64,000 bases of DNA from Croceibacterium aestuarii (GTDB taxonomy: Bacteria > Pseudomonadota > Alphaproteobacteria > Sphingomonadales > Sphingomonadaceae): positions 1,442,501-1,506,500 of the forward strand of contig NZ_CP131039.1 in the NCBI RefSeq assembly GCF_030657335.1, read 5' to 3'. Numbering within the stretch: position 1 is the first letter of the stretch; every line of letters starts with the position of its first letter. Below the pieces are notes generated by a model. The model was given only the letters and a program-made list of their open reading frames with translations. It was not told the DNA's origin and searched no databases. Shown in pieces: positions 29,737 through 40,491 of this stretch. The translations under genes were made by a program, and so were the position numbers.

Positions 29737-31434
29737 GTGACGGCCATGCCGGATAACCGACAGGACGAAGAAAAGTTCACCGCAGCGGGCGAGGACCGGC
29801 TCGAATTGCGGCCGCGCGTGCTGCCTGCGCTCCTCGACCGTGCCGCGCGGCTCTATCCGCGGCACACCGCGCTGGATTTCTTCGGCCGCGAATGGACTTA
29901 TTCCGATCTCTACGACGAGGTTGAACGCGCCGCCGCGGGCCTGGCGCGTCTCGGCTTGACCAAGGGCGATCGCTTCGCCTTGTGCCTGCCCAACACGCAC
30001 TACTACGTCGTTCTCTATTTCGCCGTGCTTCGGTTGGGCGGAATCGCGGTCAACCTGAACCCGCTCTATTCGGACGAGGAACTGGAGCACCTGCTGCACG
30101 ACAGCGGCGCCAAGATGATGGCCGTGCCCGACGTGAAGTCGATCAGCGACAAGGCCCTGATGGCGGCGGGCAAGGCCGGGATCGCGCACGTCGTTCTGTG
30201 TCCGCTGGCGCAGGCCATGCCGCGCATGACCGGACTCGGATACCGACTGACCCAGATCGGCAAGACGTCGAAGGCGCGCGACGACGCGCTGTTCGTCGAG
30301 TGGTCGGACCTTCTGGGTCACGGCATGCAGTACGAGCGCGCCGATCTCGATCCCGACGACGTTGCGGTGCTCCAGTACACGGGCGGGACCACCGGCGTGC
30401 CCAAAGGCGCGATGCTTACGCACGCCAGCCTTGCGGCCAACGCACGGCAGATGCTGATCCATGCCGCGCCCGAGCGCGCGGTGCAGGAACGCACGACGGC
30501 GGTCCTGCCCATGTTCCATGTCTTCGCGCTGACCACGGTGCTCAACTATTCGATCGAGATTGCCGGCGAGATCGTCTTGCTGCCGCGCTTCGAGATGAAG
30601 CGCTTTCTCGCATCGGTGAAGCGCAAGCCGCCCACCCAGTTCTTCGGCGTGCCGACGCTGTGGATCGCGTTGAACGCGCTGCCGGAAGGCGACTTCCCCG
30701 ATTTCTTCGCCATGCGGTCCTTCGTCTCCGGCGGCGCCCCGCTGCCGCTCGAGGTGCGCGAGGAATTCGAGCGGCGCTCGGGCAAGCGGCTGGTCGAAGG
30801 GTACGGGCTGACCGAAGCGAGCCCGATCATCACCTGCAACCCGCTGTTCGAGGGCGTGGTCAAGGCCAACAGCTGCGGCCCGGCGTTTCCGCACACCGTC
30901 ATCGAGATCCGCGACCTCGACGATCCCCACAGGGTTCTCGCTCAGGGCGAACGCGGCGAGGTCTGCGCGCGGGGGCCGCAGGTGATGAAAGGGTACTGGA
31001 AGCGCGACGATGCGACCGAGCGAACGATGGTCGACGGCGCCCTGCGGACCGGCGATGTCGGCTATCTCGACGAGGATGGCTACCTGTTTCTCGTCGACCG
31101 CATCAAGGACTTGATCCTGTGCAGCGGCTACAACGTATACCCACGCACCATCGAGGACGCCGCCTACGAATTTCCCGCGGTCGCCGAGGCGATCGCCATC
31201 GGCGTGCCCGACCGCTATCGCGGCGAGGCGCCGTGGCTGTTCGTTGCGCCGAAGCCCGGCGAGACGATCGACATGGCCGATTTCAAGGCGTTTCTCGGCA
31301 AGCGTCTGAGCAAGATCGAGGAACCCGACCGCATCGAGGTGCGGCCGAGCCTGCCCAAGACGCAGATCGGCAAGCTGTCGAAGAAGGACCTCGTCGCGCA
31401 GGAGCACGACCTCATCCGAAGCGGCGCGAAATGA
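29737..31434 (+). CDS. Long-chain fatty-acid-CoA ligase (AMP-forming)
   Basis: This 565-residue ANL-superfamily ligase activates a fatty acid to its CoA ester through an acyl-AMP. The phosphate-binding loop is LQYTGGTTGVPKGAMLTHA. Downstream motifs are VEGYGLTEASPIITCNP, the RTGDVGYLDEDGYLFLVDRI hinge and the C-terminal PKTQIGKLSKKDL lysine motif. The GTG at 29737 is chosen because GAGGAG ends six bases before it; an ATG nine bases later is the alternative. It is divergent from the beta-oxidation operon and translationally coupled (ATGA) to a MerR regulator. Confidence 0.92.
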   Translation: MTAMPDNRQDEEKFTAAGEDRLELRPRVLPALLDRAARLYPRHTALDFFGREWTYSDLYDEVERAAAGLARLGLTKGDRFALCLPNTHYYVVLYFAVLRLGGIAVNLNPLYSDEELEHLLHDSGAKMMAVPDVKSISDKALMAAGKAGIAHVVLCPLAQAMPRMTGLGYRLTQIGKTSKARDDALFVEWSDLLGHGMQYERADLDPDDVAVLQYTGGTTGVPKGAMLTHASLAANARQMLIHAAPERAVQERTTAVLPMFHVFALTTVLNYSIEIAGEIVLLPRFEMKRFLASVKRKPPTQFFGVPTLWIALNALPEGDFPDFFAMRSFVSGGAPLPLEVREEFERRSGKRLVEGYGLTEASPIITCNPLFEGVVKANSCGPAFPHTVIEIRDLDDPHRVLAQGERGEVCARGPQVMKGYWKRDDATERTMVDGALRTGDVGYLDEDGYLFLVDRIKDLILCSGYNVYPRTIEDAAYEFPAVAEAIAIGVPDRYRGEAPWLFVAPKPGETIDMADFKAFLGKRLSKIEEPDRIEVRPSLPKTQIGKLSKKDLVAQEHDLIRSGAK

Positions 31435-31844
31435 ATTCGGACGCCAGCGGAACCCTCGTCGGCTCGCAGGTCGATGATCTGAAGGGCATTCAGGATGTCG
31501 CCAGCGAACTCGGCGTCACGCACCGCGCGCTGCGCTTCTACGAGGACAAGGGCCTGATCAGCCCGCAGCGCATCGGATCGACTCGAGTCTACACGAAGCG
31601 CGACCTCGGGCGGATGAAGTTGATTCTGCGCGGCAAGCGGCTCGGCTTTTCACTGCGCGAGATCGGCGAGTTTCTCGATCTCTACGACGTCGATCAGGAA
31701 CAGCACCACCAGATCGAGGCCCTGCTCGAACGCGTTCGCACCCGGCTCGACGACCTGCGTCACCAGCGCAAGGCCATCGACGAGACCATCCGTGAGCTCA
31801 CCGAAATCGAGAAGGAATCGCTCGCCTACCTCGAACGCGGTTAA
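31431..31844 (+). CDS. MerR family transcriptional regulator
   Basis: This 137-residue regulator has the winged-helix MerR domain at about 18-90: GIQDVASELGVTHRALRFYE, DKGLISPQRIG, VYTKRDLGRMKLILRGKRLG. A C-terminal coiled coil of about 45 residues follows. No metal-binding cysteines are present, as expected for the LiuR/fatty-acid branch rather than metal sensors. Its start overlaps the acyl-CoA ligase stop (ATGA). It probably controls the divergent beta-oxidation operons, perhaps through TTGACCTATACGTCAA. Its TAA stop shares the tetranucleotide TTAA with the stop of the convergent DUF3237 gene. Confidence 0.9.
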   Translation: MNSDASGTLVGSQVDDLKGIQDVASELGVTHRALRFYEDKGLISPQRIGSTRVYTKRDLGRMKLILRGKRLGFSLREIGEFLDLYDVDQEQHHQIEALLERVRTRLDDLRHQRKAIDETIRELTEIEKESLAYLERG

Positions 31845-32296
31845 CCCACGCGGTACACCGACAGGCTGACGGTCGAACCGACCTTGCCGCCCGCGGCGAG
31901 GAACAGCGCGCGATTGACCCAGTCGTAAGCCTTATCCCCGCATTCGAGCCGGATTGCCGTGCGCATGTAGTACTCTCTCGGCGGCACGCTCTCTCCCGCG
32001 GCGATGCGCGCGGCAACTTCGGGCGCGGCGTCGCGGATGCCCTGGCTGAGCACTTCGATCACCGCGCCATCCGGTGTCTCGATGGCGTAGCGTGCGTCGA
32101 GCTGCGCGACGCCGTTAGCCGTGACCGTCTGCCAGTCGGCGCCCACATCGAGGATGCGTCCCTGCAGCAGCGGACCGCTCACCGTCCCGCCGATGATCGG
32201 AATGATGCGCCGGATGCCGCTCGGGGCCTGCCCCATTTCGTGCGGCGGCGAGAGTTCCACCACCAGGTCGCAGGCATGTTCCAGCCGCGGGGTCAT
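31841..32296 (-). CDS. DUF3237 family protein
   Basis: This 151-residue protein matches the DUF3237 pattern: LEHACDLVVELSPPHEMG near the N-terminus, RIIPIIGGTVSGPLLQGRIL (about 30-49), GADWQTVTANGVAQLDARYA and MRTAIRLECGDKAYDWVNRA near the end. It has no signal peptide and its function is unknown; relatives appear beside aromatic or ring-degrading oxygenases. The ATG overlaps the stop of the FAD monooxygenase (ATGA), so the two are probably produced together. Confidence 0.87.
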   Translation of the reverse strand: MTPRLEHACDLVVELSPPHEMGQAPSGIRRIIPIIGGTVSGPLLQGRILDVGADWQTVTANGVAQLDARYAIETPDGAVIEVLSQGIRDAAPEVAARIAAGESVPPREYYMRTAIRLECGDKAYDWVNRALFLAAGGKVGSTVSLSVYRVG

Positions 32297-33582
32297 GCCG
32301 CGACTTGTGCCACCGTTGCGCCTGCGGGAATCGTTCGCGGAGCGGCGTTCAGTCGTTCCTGTGCGAACCCCGCCGCCTGCTGGTAGGCGAGCATGAAGGC
32401 GGCGCGCTCTTCGGCGGGGATCACCGCGTCGATATCGTCGAATTCGCCGCCGCAGCGATCCTCGACCATGTTGAGCAGGCCGAACGGTCCCGCACCGCGA
32501 TTGCGCAGGGCGATCTGCCCGATCGGGCCGCAATATTGCTCGTCGTAGGCGGCAAGGCTTGCGGCGGTCGCGCCGTGGTCGAGCATGATCCGGCCGATAT
32601 TGCGCGCGTCGACGATGGCCTGCGAGGCGCCGTTGGAACCGGTGGGATACATCGGATGCGCGGCATCGCCCATCAGCGCCACGGGGCCGTCGACCCAGGT
32701 CGGCAGCGGATCGCGGTCGATCATCGGGTTTTCGTAAGCGACCTCGGATCTGGCAAGCAGCGCGGGAAGGTCGAGCCACTCATAGACGAAATCGTCGAAT
32801 TCGTGCGCGAACTCCTCGAGCCCGACCGGACGGAACCAGCCCGACTTGGCCCAGTCGTGGTTGGTATCGTAGGTCTTCTCCGCGACCCAGTTGATGTCGG
32901 CCAGGCCGTTCTCGTCGGGCTGCGAGATCGGATAGAACACCACGCGGTGGCGGCTCGTGCCAAGACCCACGAACGAGGATCCGGTGCGGATCGGTTTTCC
33001 CCGCGAGGTGCCGCGCCACATGATCGTTCCGCCCCAGTGGATCGGCGGCTGGTCTGGATGCATCTGCGCGCGGACCGCGGAATGGATGCCGTCGGCGCCG
33101 AACAGCAGCGTTCCGGTGAATTCCTGCGTTCCTGCGGGAGTGGCGACCAGCGCGGTGACCGAGCCGCCCGCTTCCTTGCGATAGCCGGTGACCTTGTGGT
33201 CGAGCCTGAGGGCCTCCGGCCCGAGCCGCTCGACGACCTTCTGTGCCAGCATCAGGTGCAGGCGGCCGCGGTGCACCGCGTACTGGTGCCACTTGTAGCC
33301 CGCCGCCTTGCCGCGCGGCTCGGAATAGATCTGCTTGCCGTTGAGCCCGACGAGCGCCCACTCGCGCGCGGGAATTCCCACGTCGCCGAGTTCGTCCTCA
33401 CCGATCCCGAGGTCGTGCAGTTCGCGCACGGCATTGGGCTGGAGGTTGATCCCGACGCCGAGCGGCCGGAGTTCGCGCACGCTTTCGAACACCGTGCACG
33501 GCACGCCGATCTGGTCGAGAGTAAGCGCCAGCGCGAGGCCGCCGATGCCGCCGCCTGCAATCAAAACACCTCGCTGCGACAT
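32293..33582 (-). CDS. FAD-dependent monooxygenase (aromatic hydroxylase type)
   Basis: This 429-residue group A flavoprotein monooxygenase has the N-terminal FAD-binding loop MSQRGVLIAGGGIGGLALAL (GxGxxG). The GADGIHSAVRAQM segment (about 161-173) matches the DG fingerprint, and the GPVALMGDAAHPMYPTGSNG segment (about 290-309) is the GD motif. It resembles 3-hydroxybenzoate 6-hydroxylase- and salicylate-type enzymes in layout, but the substrate is open. It is 109 bases downstream of the acyltransferase-like gene on the same strand and coupled to DUF3237. Confidence 0.88.
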   Translation of the reverse strand: MSQRGVLIAGGGIGGLALALTLDQIGVPCTVFESVRELRPLGVGINLQPNAVRELHDLGIGEDELGDVGIPAREWALVGLNGKQIYSEPRGKAAGYKWHQYAVHRGRLHLMLAQKVVERLGPEALRLDHKVTGYRKEAGGSVTALVATPAGTQEFTGTLLFGADGIHSAVRAQMHPDQPPIHWGGTIMWRGTSRGKPIRTGSSFVGLGTSRHRVVFYPISQPDENGLADINWVAEKTYDTNHDWAKSGWFRPVGLEEFAHEFDDFVYEWLDLPALLARSEVAYENPMIDRDPLPTWVDGPVALMGDAAHPMYPTGSNGASQAIVDARNIGRIMLDHGATAASLAAYDEQYCGPIGQIALRNRGAGPFGLLNMVEDRCGGEFDDIDAVIPAEERAAFMLAYQQAAGFAQERLNAAPRTIPAGATVAQVAA

Positions 33583-33691
33583 TCCGTTATCCCGTGCTGC
33601 GCCGAACCGAGATCGCGCGCCTTTCGGCGCGCGAGCCGGGGGCCTCTAGGCAAAGCCGCCGTTCGAGGCAATGCGACCGTCTCGGGTGAAA

Positions 33692-34729
33692 CTAGCTCGC
33701 GGTAACGACGGCGCGCTGGTCGGGCATTCCCATGGCGGCGAGCAGCGGGGCATCGGCCTGCCGCGCGCGGAAATCGGCCTTGCTGCCCATGCTCCGCCAA
33801 CCGGCGAGAATCAGCGACTGCGCGACCGCGCCGCCGAGCGTCGTGCCGGGGCCGAGCACGATGAAGAGGTCGGGTGCGAACTCGCGCGCCGCGACCGTGA
33901 CGGCATGGGTGAAATCGTAGCTTTCGGTCACCTGCTGGCCGAGCGTGTAGTCGTAGAGCGCGGCGACATCGCTCGCGCCGGGCCACCAGATCTTGCCGCG
34001 GCCGTCGATCAGCGGAAGGTGCGGCTGGCCGAACAGGTCGCTGGGCAGCGCTTCGCGCCCGGCTTCGGCAACCGGTGCCTGCATTGGTGTATGGAAGGCG
34101 GCGTGATTGCCGAGCCGCAGCGGGAAACGCTCCTGCACTCGCGGAACCGCCTGCTCGAACGCTTCGAGCCCGGCGGCATTGCCGGCCAGCACCAGCATCC
34201 CGCCGAGATCGATCGAGAGGTACAGCTGCGTGTCCGGTTCGGCGCCGATGCGCGAGACGAGGTCCAGAAGTTCGCGCTTGCGCTCGGGGCGGGGCACCCA
34301 GTCCTCGTCCAGCCACGGATAGACCGTCTGGCCGCCGATCAGTGCCTGCTGCATCAGCGTGCCCATGGTGTTGGCGATGCGAAAGCCCGCTTCCGCGTCC
34401 AGCGCGCCGCCGCAGGCCAGCGCGGTGTACCAACCCATCGAATTGCCGGTGACCGCGACGATGTCGATGGCGCCGCGATCGATCGAGAGGAAGTCGCCCA
34501 GCGAAGCGGCGTAGATCAGGCCCGAGGCGTTGTCGCCGCGGGTGTGCTTGGCGAGCGAGAACCGCTCCGCCATGTCGAGTTCGCTCAGCGTCTCCTGCCC
34601 CGCTTCGGCGCGCATGACATCGAAACGCGCGAGCAGCGCCGGATCGGGGAAGTGCCGGCCGAGATAGCCGAGTTCGCCGGCGTTGTAGGTCCCGCGACCG
34701 GGGCAGATCACGACCGCGGTCGGCATCAC
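33692..34729 (-). CDS. FabD-like acyltransferase (ACP malonyltransferase fold) with altered active site
   Basis: This 345-residue protein has the malonyl-CoA:ACP transacylase fold. The nucleophile elbow is GNSMG (95-99, Ser97) and the catalytic His is His213 in AFHTPMQ. The C-terminal GPGTTLGGAV matches the FabD GPGxxL motif. Two FabD residues differ. The PGQGSQ loop is PGRGTY. The arginine that binds the malonyl carboxylate (MRGKFMQEA in E. coli FabD) is replaced by Met122 (TMGTLMQQA). A malonyl or other dicarboxylic substrate is therefore unlikely. The start is GTG 34729 or ATG 34726; both overlap the E1 stop. Confidence 0.82.
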   Translation of the reverse strand: MMPTAVVICPGRGTYNAGELGYLGRHFPDPALLARFDVMRAEAGQETLSELDMAERFSLAKHTRGDNASGLIYAASLGDFLSIDRGAIDIVAVTGNSMGWYTALACGGALDAEAGFRIANTMGTLMQQALIGGQTVYPWLDEDWVPRPERKRELLDLVSRIGAEPDTQLYLSIDLGGMLVLAGNAAGLEAFEQAVPRVQERFPLRLGNHAAFHTPMQAPVAEAGREALPSDLFGQPHLPLIDGRGKIWWPGASDVAALYDYTLGQQVTESYDFTHAVTVAAREFAPDLFIVLGPGTTLGGAVAQSLILAGWRSMGSKADFRARQADAPLLAAMGMPDQRAVVTAS

Positions 34730-36912
34730 TGGGCTCCCACGAGATCGAGCGCCGCGGCGACAATGCTATCGCGCGAGGGCATGGTCGCCGCGTAGGCGGG
34801 GCCGGTCGGGATGAAACTGTCCTCCGCGGTCAAGCGCGCGTGGGGCAAGTCTGCGTTTTCTGCGACCAGCGCCATCAGCGCCTCGGCCACGCCGCCGCTA
34901 CGCCGCGTCTCGTCGACGATCAGCGCGGCGCCGCATCCCTCGAGCGCGGCGGCGATGCCCTCGACCGGCAGCGGCGAGAGCCAGCGGATATCGATCACGC
35001 GCGCGTCCACGCCTTTCTCGGCCAGAATCGCCTGCGCCTGGGTGGAAAGATAGGTGCCGTTACCAAAGGTAAGTATCGCCAGATCCTCGCCCGTGCCGTG
35101 CACGCCGACTTCGCCCAGCGCGATGCGCCGCCCCGGTTCGGGATAGGTGCGCATCCAGCCGCCGTCGCCGGCCTCGTGCAGGTCGCGCATCGGATAGAGC
35201 GCGATCGGCTCGAGGAACACCGCCAGCCGCTGCTCCTCGCGCGCCAGCCGCACGCATTCGCGCAGCATCATCGCCGCGTCGGCGCCGTTCGAGGGGCAGG
35301 CGAGGACGAGGCCGGGGATGTCGCGTAGCACGGCGACCGAGTTGTCGTTGTGGAAGTGCCCGCCGAAGCCCTTCTGGTAGCCGAGCCCGGAAATGCGCAC
35401 GACCATGGGATTGGCGAACTGCCCGTTCGAGAAGAACGGCAGCGTCGCCGCCTCGCCGCGCAGCTGGTCCTCGGCGTTGTGCAGGTAGGCGAGGAACTGG
35501 ATCTCGGGGATCGGGATAAAACCGTTCTGCGCCATGCCAATGGCGAGGCCGAGGATCGACTGTTCGTCGAGCAGGGTGTCGATCACGCGGGGCGCACCGA
35601 AGCGGGCAGAAAGCCGCTGGGTCACGCCGTAGTTGCCGCCCTTCCTGGCGATGTCCTCGCCCATCATCACGATCTCGCCATGCTCGAGCATGAGATCGGT
35701 CAGCGCCATGTTGATGAGTTTGCCCATCGGCTGGGGCTTTTCCATCAGTGCCATGTCGGAACCGAAGGTCGCGGCGCGGCTGTCGGCGTCGGGGCCGTTG
35801 CTCGGGCTGGGCCGGCGCGGCGGCGGGATCAGGCTGGCCATGACCTGCTGCGCGGTTTCGAGGCGGGGGCGGGTCACGACTCGGGCGGAAACGCGCGCCA
35901 CCCGCTCGGTGGTGTCCCGGTAGATGTCGAGCGCTTCATTCGCGGCCAAGGCGCCCGCTTCATCGAGCTGCCGGACCATGTGAAGCAGCGGATCCTGCGC
36001 CTCCTCGGCTTCGACCTCGGCCTTCGAGAGATAGGCCATCGCCACATCGGCTCCGGCGTGGCCATAGAGCCGGATCGTGCGAACATGCAGGAAGGCCGGC
36101 TTGCGGCGAGTGCGAACGTAATGTGCGGCCTCCTTCGCGACGCGGTAGGTCTCGTAGATGTCGAGTCCGTCGCACTCGAAGTATTTGATTCCGGGGCGAC
36201 ATTCGAAGTTTGCCTTGACCCATCCGCGCGGCGTCTTGGTCGAGATGCCGATGCCGTTGTCCTCGCACACGAACAGCAGTGGCAACGGCACCGACTGGTA
36301 GCTCGTCCATCCCGCGGTGTTGAATGCGCCCTGCGCGGTCGAATGGTTCACCGAGGCATCGCCGAACGAGCAGGTGACGATGGCGTCGTCGGCAAGCTGT
36401 TTGAACTCGGGCGGACGCCGTCTGGCGAGCCCGATCGAATAGGCCGCACCGACAGCCTTGGGCAGGTGGCTGGCGATAGTCGAGGTCTGGGGCGGAATGT
36501 TGAGCGCCTTAGATCCGAGCACCTTGTGCCGCCCGCCCGAGATCGGGTCCTCGCTCGAGCAGGCGAAGGACAGGAGCATATCCCACAGGATCGTCTGTCC
36601 CGGCACCTGCTCGGCGCGCTGGATCTGGAAGGCGGCGTCGCGGTAATGCAGGAAGGCCATGTCGGAGGGGCGCAGTGCTGCGGCCACCGCGGCCATGCCC
36701 TCGTGGCCCGAGGAGCCGATGGTGTAATAGCCTTGTCCCGCCGCCTGCATCGCGCGGCTTTCCCGGTCGAGTGCGCGGGTCAGGCAGGCCGAGCGGAAGA
36801 TCGACACGGCGAGGTCGTCCGACAGGGGGCCTGCCGGCGCACCGCCCGCTGGATAGTCGCCATAGGCGACGCGGCGGAGGAAGTTGTCGTGTACGATACT
36901 GGCGCGGTCCAT
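34726..36912 (-). CDS. Thiamine-pyrophosphate-dependent 2-oxoacid dehydrogenase E1, fused alpha and beta
   Basis: This 728-residue protein combines E1-alpha (about 1-370) and E1-beta (about 388-728), which are usually separate subunits. The TPP-binding motif is in the alpha half (CSFGDASVNHSTAQGAFNTA, GDASVN at 184-189; then VCEDNGIGIS). The beta half carries MGEDIARKGGNYGVT and a transketolase C-terminal domain with GTYLSTQAQAIL. By layout it is closest to branched-chain 2-oxoisovalerate E1. No lipoyl E2 or E3 gene is nearby; instead it is translationally coupled to a FabD-like acyltransferase. The divergent partner genes degrade aromatics. Confidence 0.88.
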   Translation of the reverse strand: MDRASIVHDNFLRRVAYGDYPAGGAPAGPLSDDLAVSIFRSACLTRALDRESRAMQAAGQGYYTIGSSGHEGMAAVAAALRPSDMAFLHYRDAAFQIQRAEQVPGQTILWDMLLSFACSSEDPISGGRHKVLGSKALNIPPQTSTIASHLPKAVGAAYSIGLARRRPPEFKQLADDAIVTCSFGDASVNHSTAQGAFNTAGWTSYQSVPLPLLFVCEDNGIGISTKTPRGWVKANFECRPGIKYFECDGLDIYETYRVAKEAAHYVRTRRKPAFLHVRTIRLYGHAGADVAMAYLSKAEVEAEEAQDPLLHMVRQLDEAGALAANEALDIYRDTTERVARVSARVVTRPRLETAQQVMASLIPPPRRPSPSNGPDADSRAATFGSDMALMEKPQPMGKLINMALTDLMLEHGEIVMMGEDIARKGGNYGVTQRLSARFGAPRVIDTLLDEQSILGLAIGMAQNGFIPIPEIQFLAYLHNAEDQLRGEAATLPFFSNGQFANPMVVRISGLGYQKGFGGHFHNDNSVAVLRDIPGLVLACPSNGADAAMMLRECVRLAREEQRLAVFLEPIALYPMRDLHEAGDGGWMRTYPEPGRRIALGEVGVHGTGEDLAILTFGNGTYLSTQAQAILAEKGVDARVIDIRWLSPLPVEGIAAALEGCGAALIVDETRRSGGVAEALMALVAENADLPHARLTAEDSFIPTGPAYAATMPSRDSIVAAALDLVGAQ

Positions 36913-36995
36913 TCCGGGAGCCTCGAGTGAAAGTACCGGCGATCGTCGCTCAGCTTGCGGTGCCCTCTAGCAGCCGAACCGGCGGATGGAAAAGT

Positions 36996-37011
36996 AGTTG
37001 CATAAGAAACT
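36996..37011. promoter_or_regulatory. Imperfect palindrome in the divergent E1/dioxygenase promoter region (candidate operator)
   Basis: AGTTGCATAAGAAACT is 12/16 symmetric and sits in the 257-base gap between the E1 gene and the intradiol dioxygenase gene. The AGTTGCA..AACT shape is like MarR-family sites. No MarR gene is in the window, so the assignment is weak. Nothing else in this gap stands out except ribosome-binding sites. Confidence 0.3.
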
Positions 37012-37169
37012 CGGCCAATCGGACTTGCCGGAATCGACATGCCGCGCGAAGGTGTGGAACGTGCAATGGAAACGGTGATGGCGAAATCGGACCGTTTGCC
37101 GCGCAAGGTTCGAACAAGCTGCTTCAAGCAGCAGTGTTGGGAGGGGCCGCCGAGGGAGGAGATGCTGCC

Positions 37170-39202
<2,033 letters not shown>

Positions 39203-39248
39203 GCCTGCCTCGCTCGCCGAAGAACAAGGAGCGCCGCGAAACGGCAGC

Positions 39249-39262
39249 CGATAGCGCTACCA
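39249..39262. promoter_or_regulatory. LacI-type operator upstream of galM-GH51 (imperfect xyl-box)
   Basis: CGATAGCGCTACCA matches 12 of 14 bases of the palindrome TGGTAGCGCTACCA. On the minus strand it reads TGGTAGCGCTATCG and shares TGGTAGCGCTA with the box before the TonB receptor. It lies 77 bases before the epimerase start and 31 bases upstream of the FadR-type box. Confidence 0.55.
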
Positions 39263-39293
39263 TCGCTCTACGAATTCGGGTTTTCCAAAGCCG

Positions 39294-39310
39294 AATAGTC
39301 TGACAAATAG
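39294..39310. promoter_or_regulatory. FadR/GntR-type operator upstream of galM-GH51
   Basis: AATAGTCTGACAAATAG contains TAGTCTGACAA, which fits the FadR-subfamily consensus TNGTNNNACNA. It is identical at 16 of 17 bases to the site at 48872-48888. It lies 29 bases before the epimerase start, a position suited to repression, and probably binds the FCD regulator encoded at 45158-45937. Confidence 0.65.
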
Positions 39311-39339
39311 ACATTCGAGATGGGACCGAGGAGGGGTCG

Positions 39340-40491
39340 ATGAAGACTGTACTGGCTATCGTTTCGCTGCTGGCCATCGGCGCTGCGCCGGGCTCGGCGT
39401 TGGCAGCCGATGCGGCGCGCGAAGCGGCCGGAACTACCGCCGAGGGCAAGACCATCGAGGCAGTGACCCTGTCGAACGCCAGGGGGGTTTCCGCGAGAAT
39501 CCTCACCTACGGCGCAACGCTGCAGGCGCTCACTGCGCCCGATCGCAACGGCGTCCCGTCCGATATCATCATCGGCTACGACAATGCCGCCGACTACGAA
39601 TCCAAGCCGAACTATTTCGGCGTGACCGTGGGGCGCTATGCCAACCGGATCGGCGGCGGCCGCTTCGCCATCGGCGGCAAGACCTACCAGCTCACCCAGA
39701 ACGACGGCGAGAACTCGCTGCACGGCGGCACGCAGGGCTTCGACAAGCGGCTGTGGAAGATCGTTTCGGTATCGAGCGGTCCGGTGGCGAAGGCGGTCCT
39801 GTCGCTGACCAGCCCCGACGGCGACCAGGGTTACCCCGGCAAGCTCGAGGTGACCGTCACTTACACGCTCGATAACGGAGGCGATCTCGGCATCCTCTAC
39901 GAAGCGAAGACCGACGCGCCGACGATCGTCAACATGACCAACCACGCCCTGTTCAACCTCGCCGGGCGTGAGGCGCACGACGATGCGATGCACCACTGGC
40001 TGATGCTGCCGGCCTCGCACTACACTCCGGTGAGCGAGACCCTGATCCCAACCGGCGAACTGAGGCCGGTGGCCGGCACCGTGTTCGACTTTCGCCAGCC
40101 GCGCCTGATCGCCGACGGCCTGCGCGACGGGACCGATCCGCAGATCGTCATCGGCCGCGGCTACGATCACAACTGGGCGCTCGACAAGGGGCGGACGGCG
40201 AAGCCCGAACTCTCCGCCCGGCTCTCCGATCCGGGCTCGGGCCGGGTCCTCGATGTCCTGTCGACCGAGCCGGGGCTGCAGTTCTACACCGGCAATTTCC
40301 TGGTCGGCACGGTGACCGGCAAGGGCGGCAAGGTCTACCGCATGGGTGACGGCATCGCGCTCGAGCCGCAGCTCTTTCCCGACACGCCCAACAAGCCGGC
40401 CTTCGGTTCGGCGCTCGTCACTCCGGACAAGCCCTATCGCCATCAGATGATCTACCGGGTCTACACCGCCCCCACGGGTGACGGACAATGA
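39340..40491 (+). CDS. galM: Exported aldose 1-epimerase
   Basis: This 383-residue mutarotase has a signal peptide (MKTVLAIVSLLAIGAAPGSA, cleavage near ALA-AD). GalM motifs are FGVTVGRYANRIGGGRF (about 88-104), NSLHGGTQGFDKRLW with the substrate-binding His, NMTNHALFNLAG with the catalytic His, YDHNWALD and the late EPGLQFYTGNFL with the base Glu region. It interconverts sugar anomers in the periplasm, probably arabinose or xylose freed by the coupled GH51 enzyme. The start follows GAGGAGGGG, and its stop overlaps the GH51 start (ATGA). Confidence 0.93.
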   Translation: MKTVLAIVSLLAIGAAPGSALAADAAREAAGTTAEGKTIEAVTLSNARGVSARILTYGATLQALTAPDRNGVPSDIIIGYDNAADYESKPNYFGVTVGRYANRIGGGRFAIGGKTYQLTQNDGENSLHGGTQGFDKRLWKIVSVSSGPVAKAVLSLTSPDGDQGYPGKLEVTVTYTLDNGGDLGILYEAKTDAPTIVNMTNHALFNLAGREAHDDAMHHWLMLPASHYTPVSETLIPTGELRPVAGTVFDFRQPRLIADGLRDGTDPQIVIGRGYDHNWALDKGRTAKPELSARLSDPGSGRVLDVLSTEPGLQFYTGNFLVGTVTGKGGKVYRMGDGIALEPQLFPDTPNKPAFGSALVTPDKPYRHQMIYRVYTAPTGDGQ

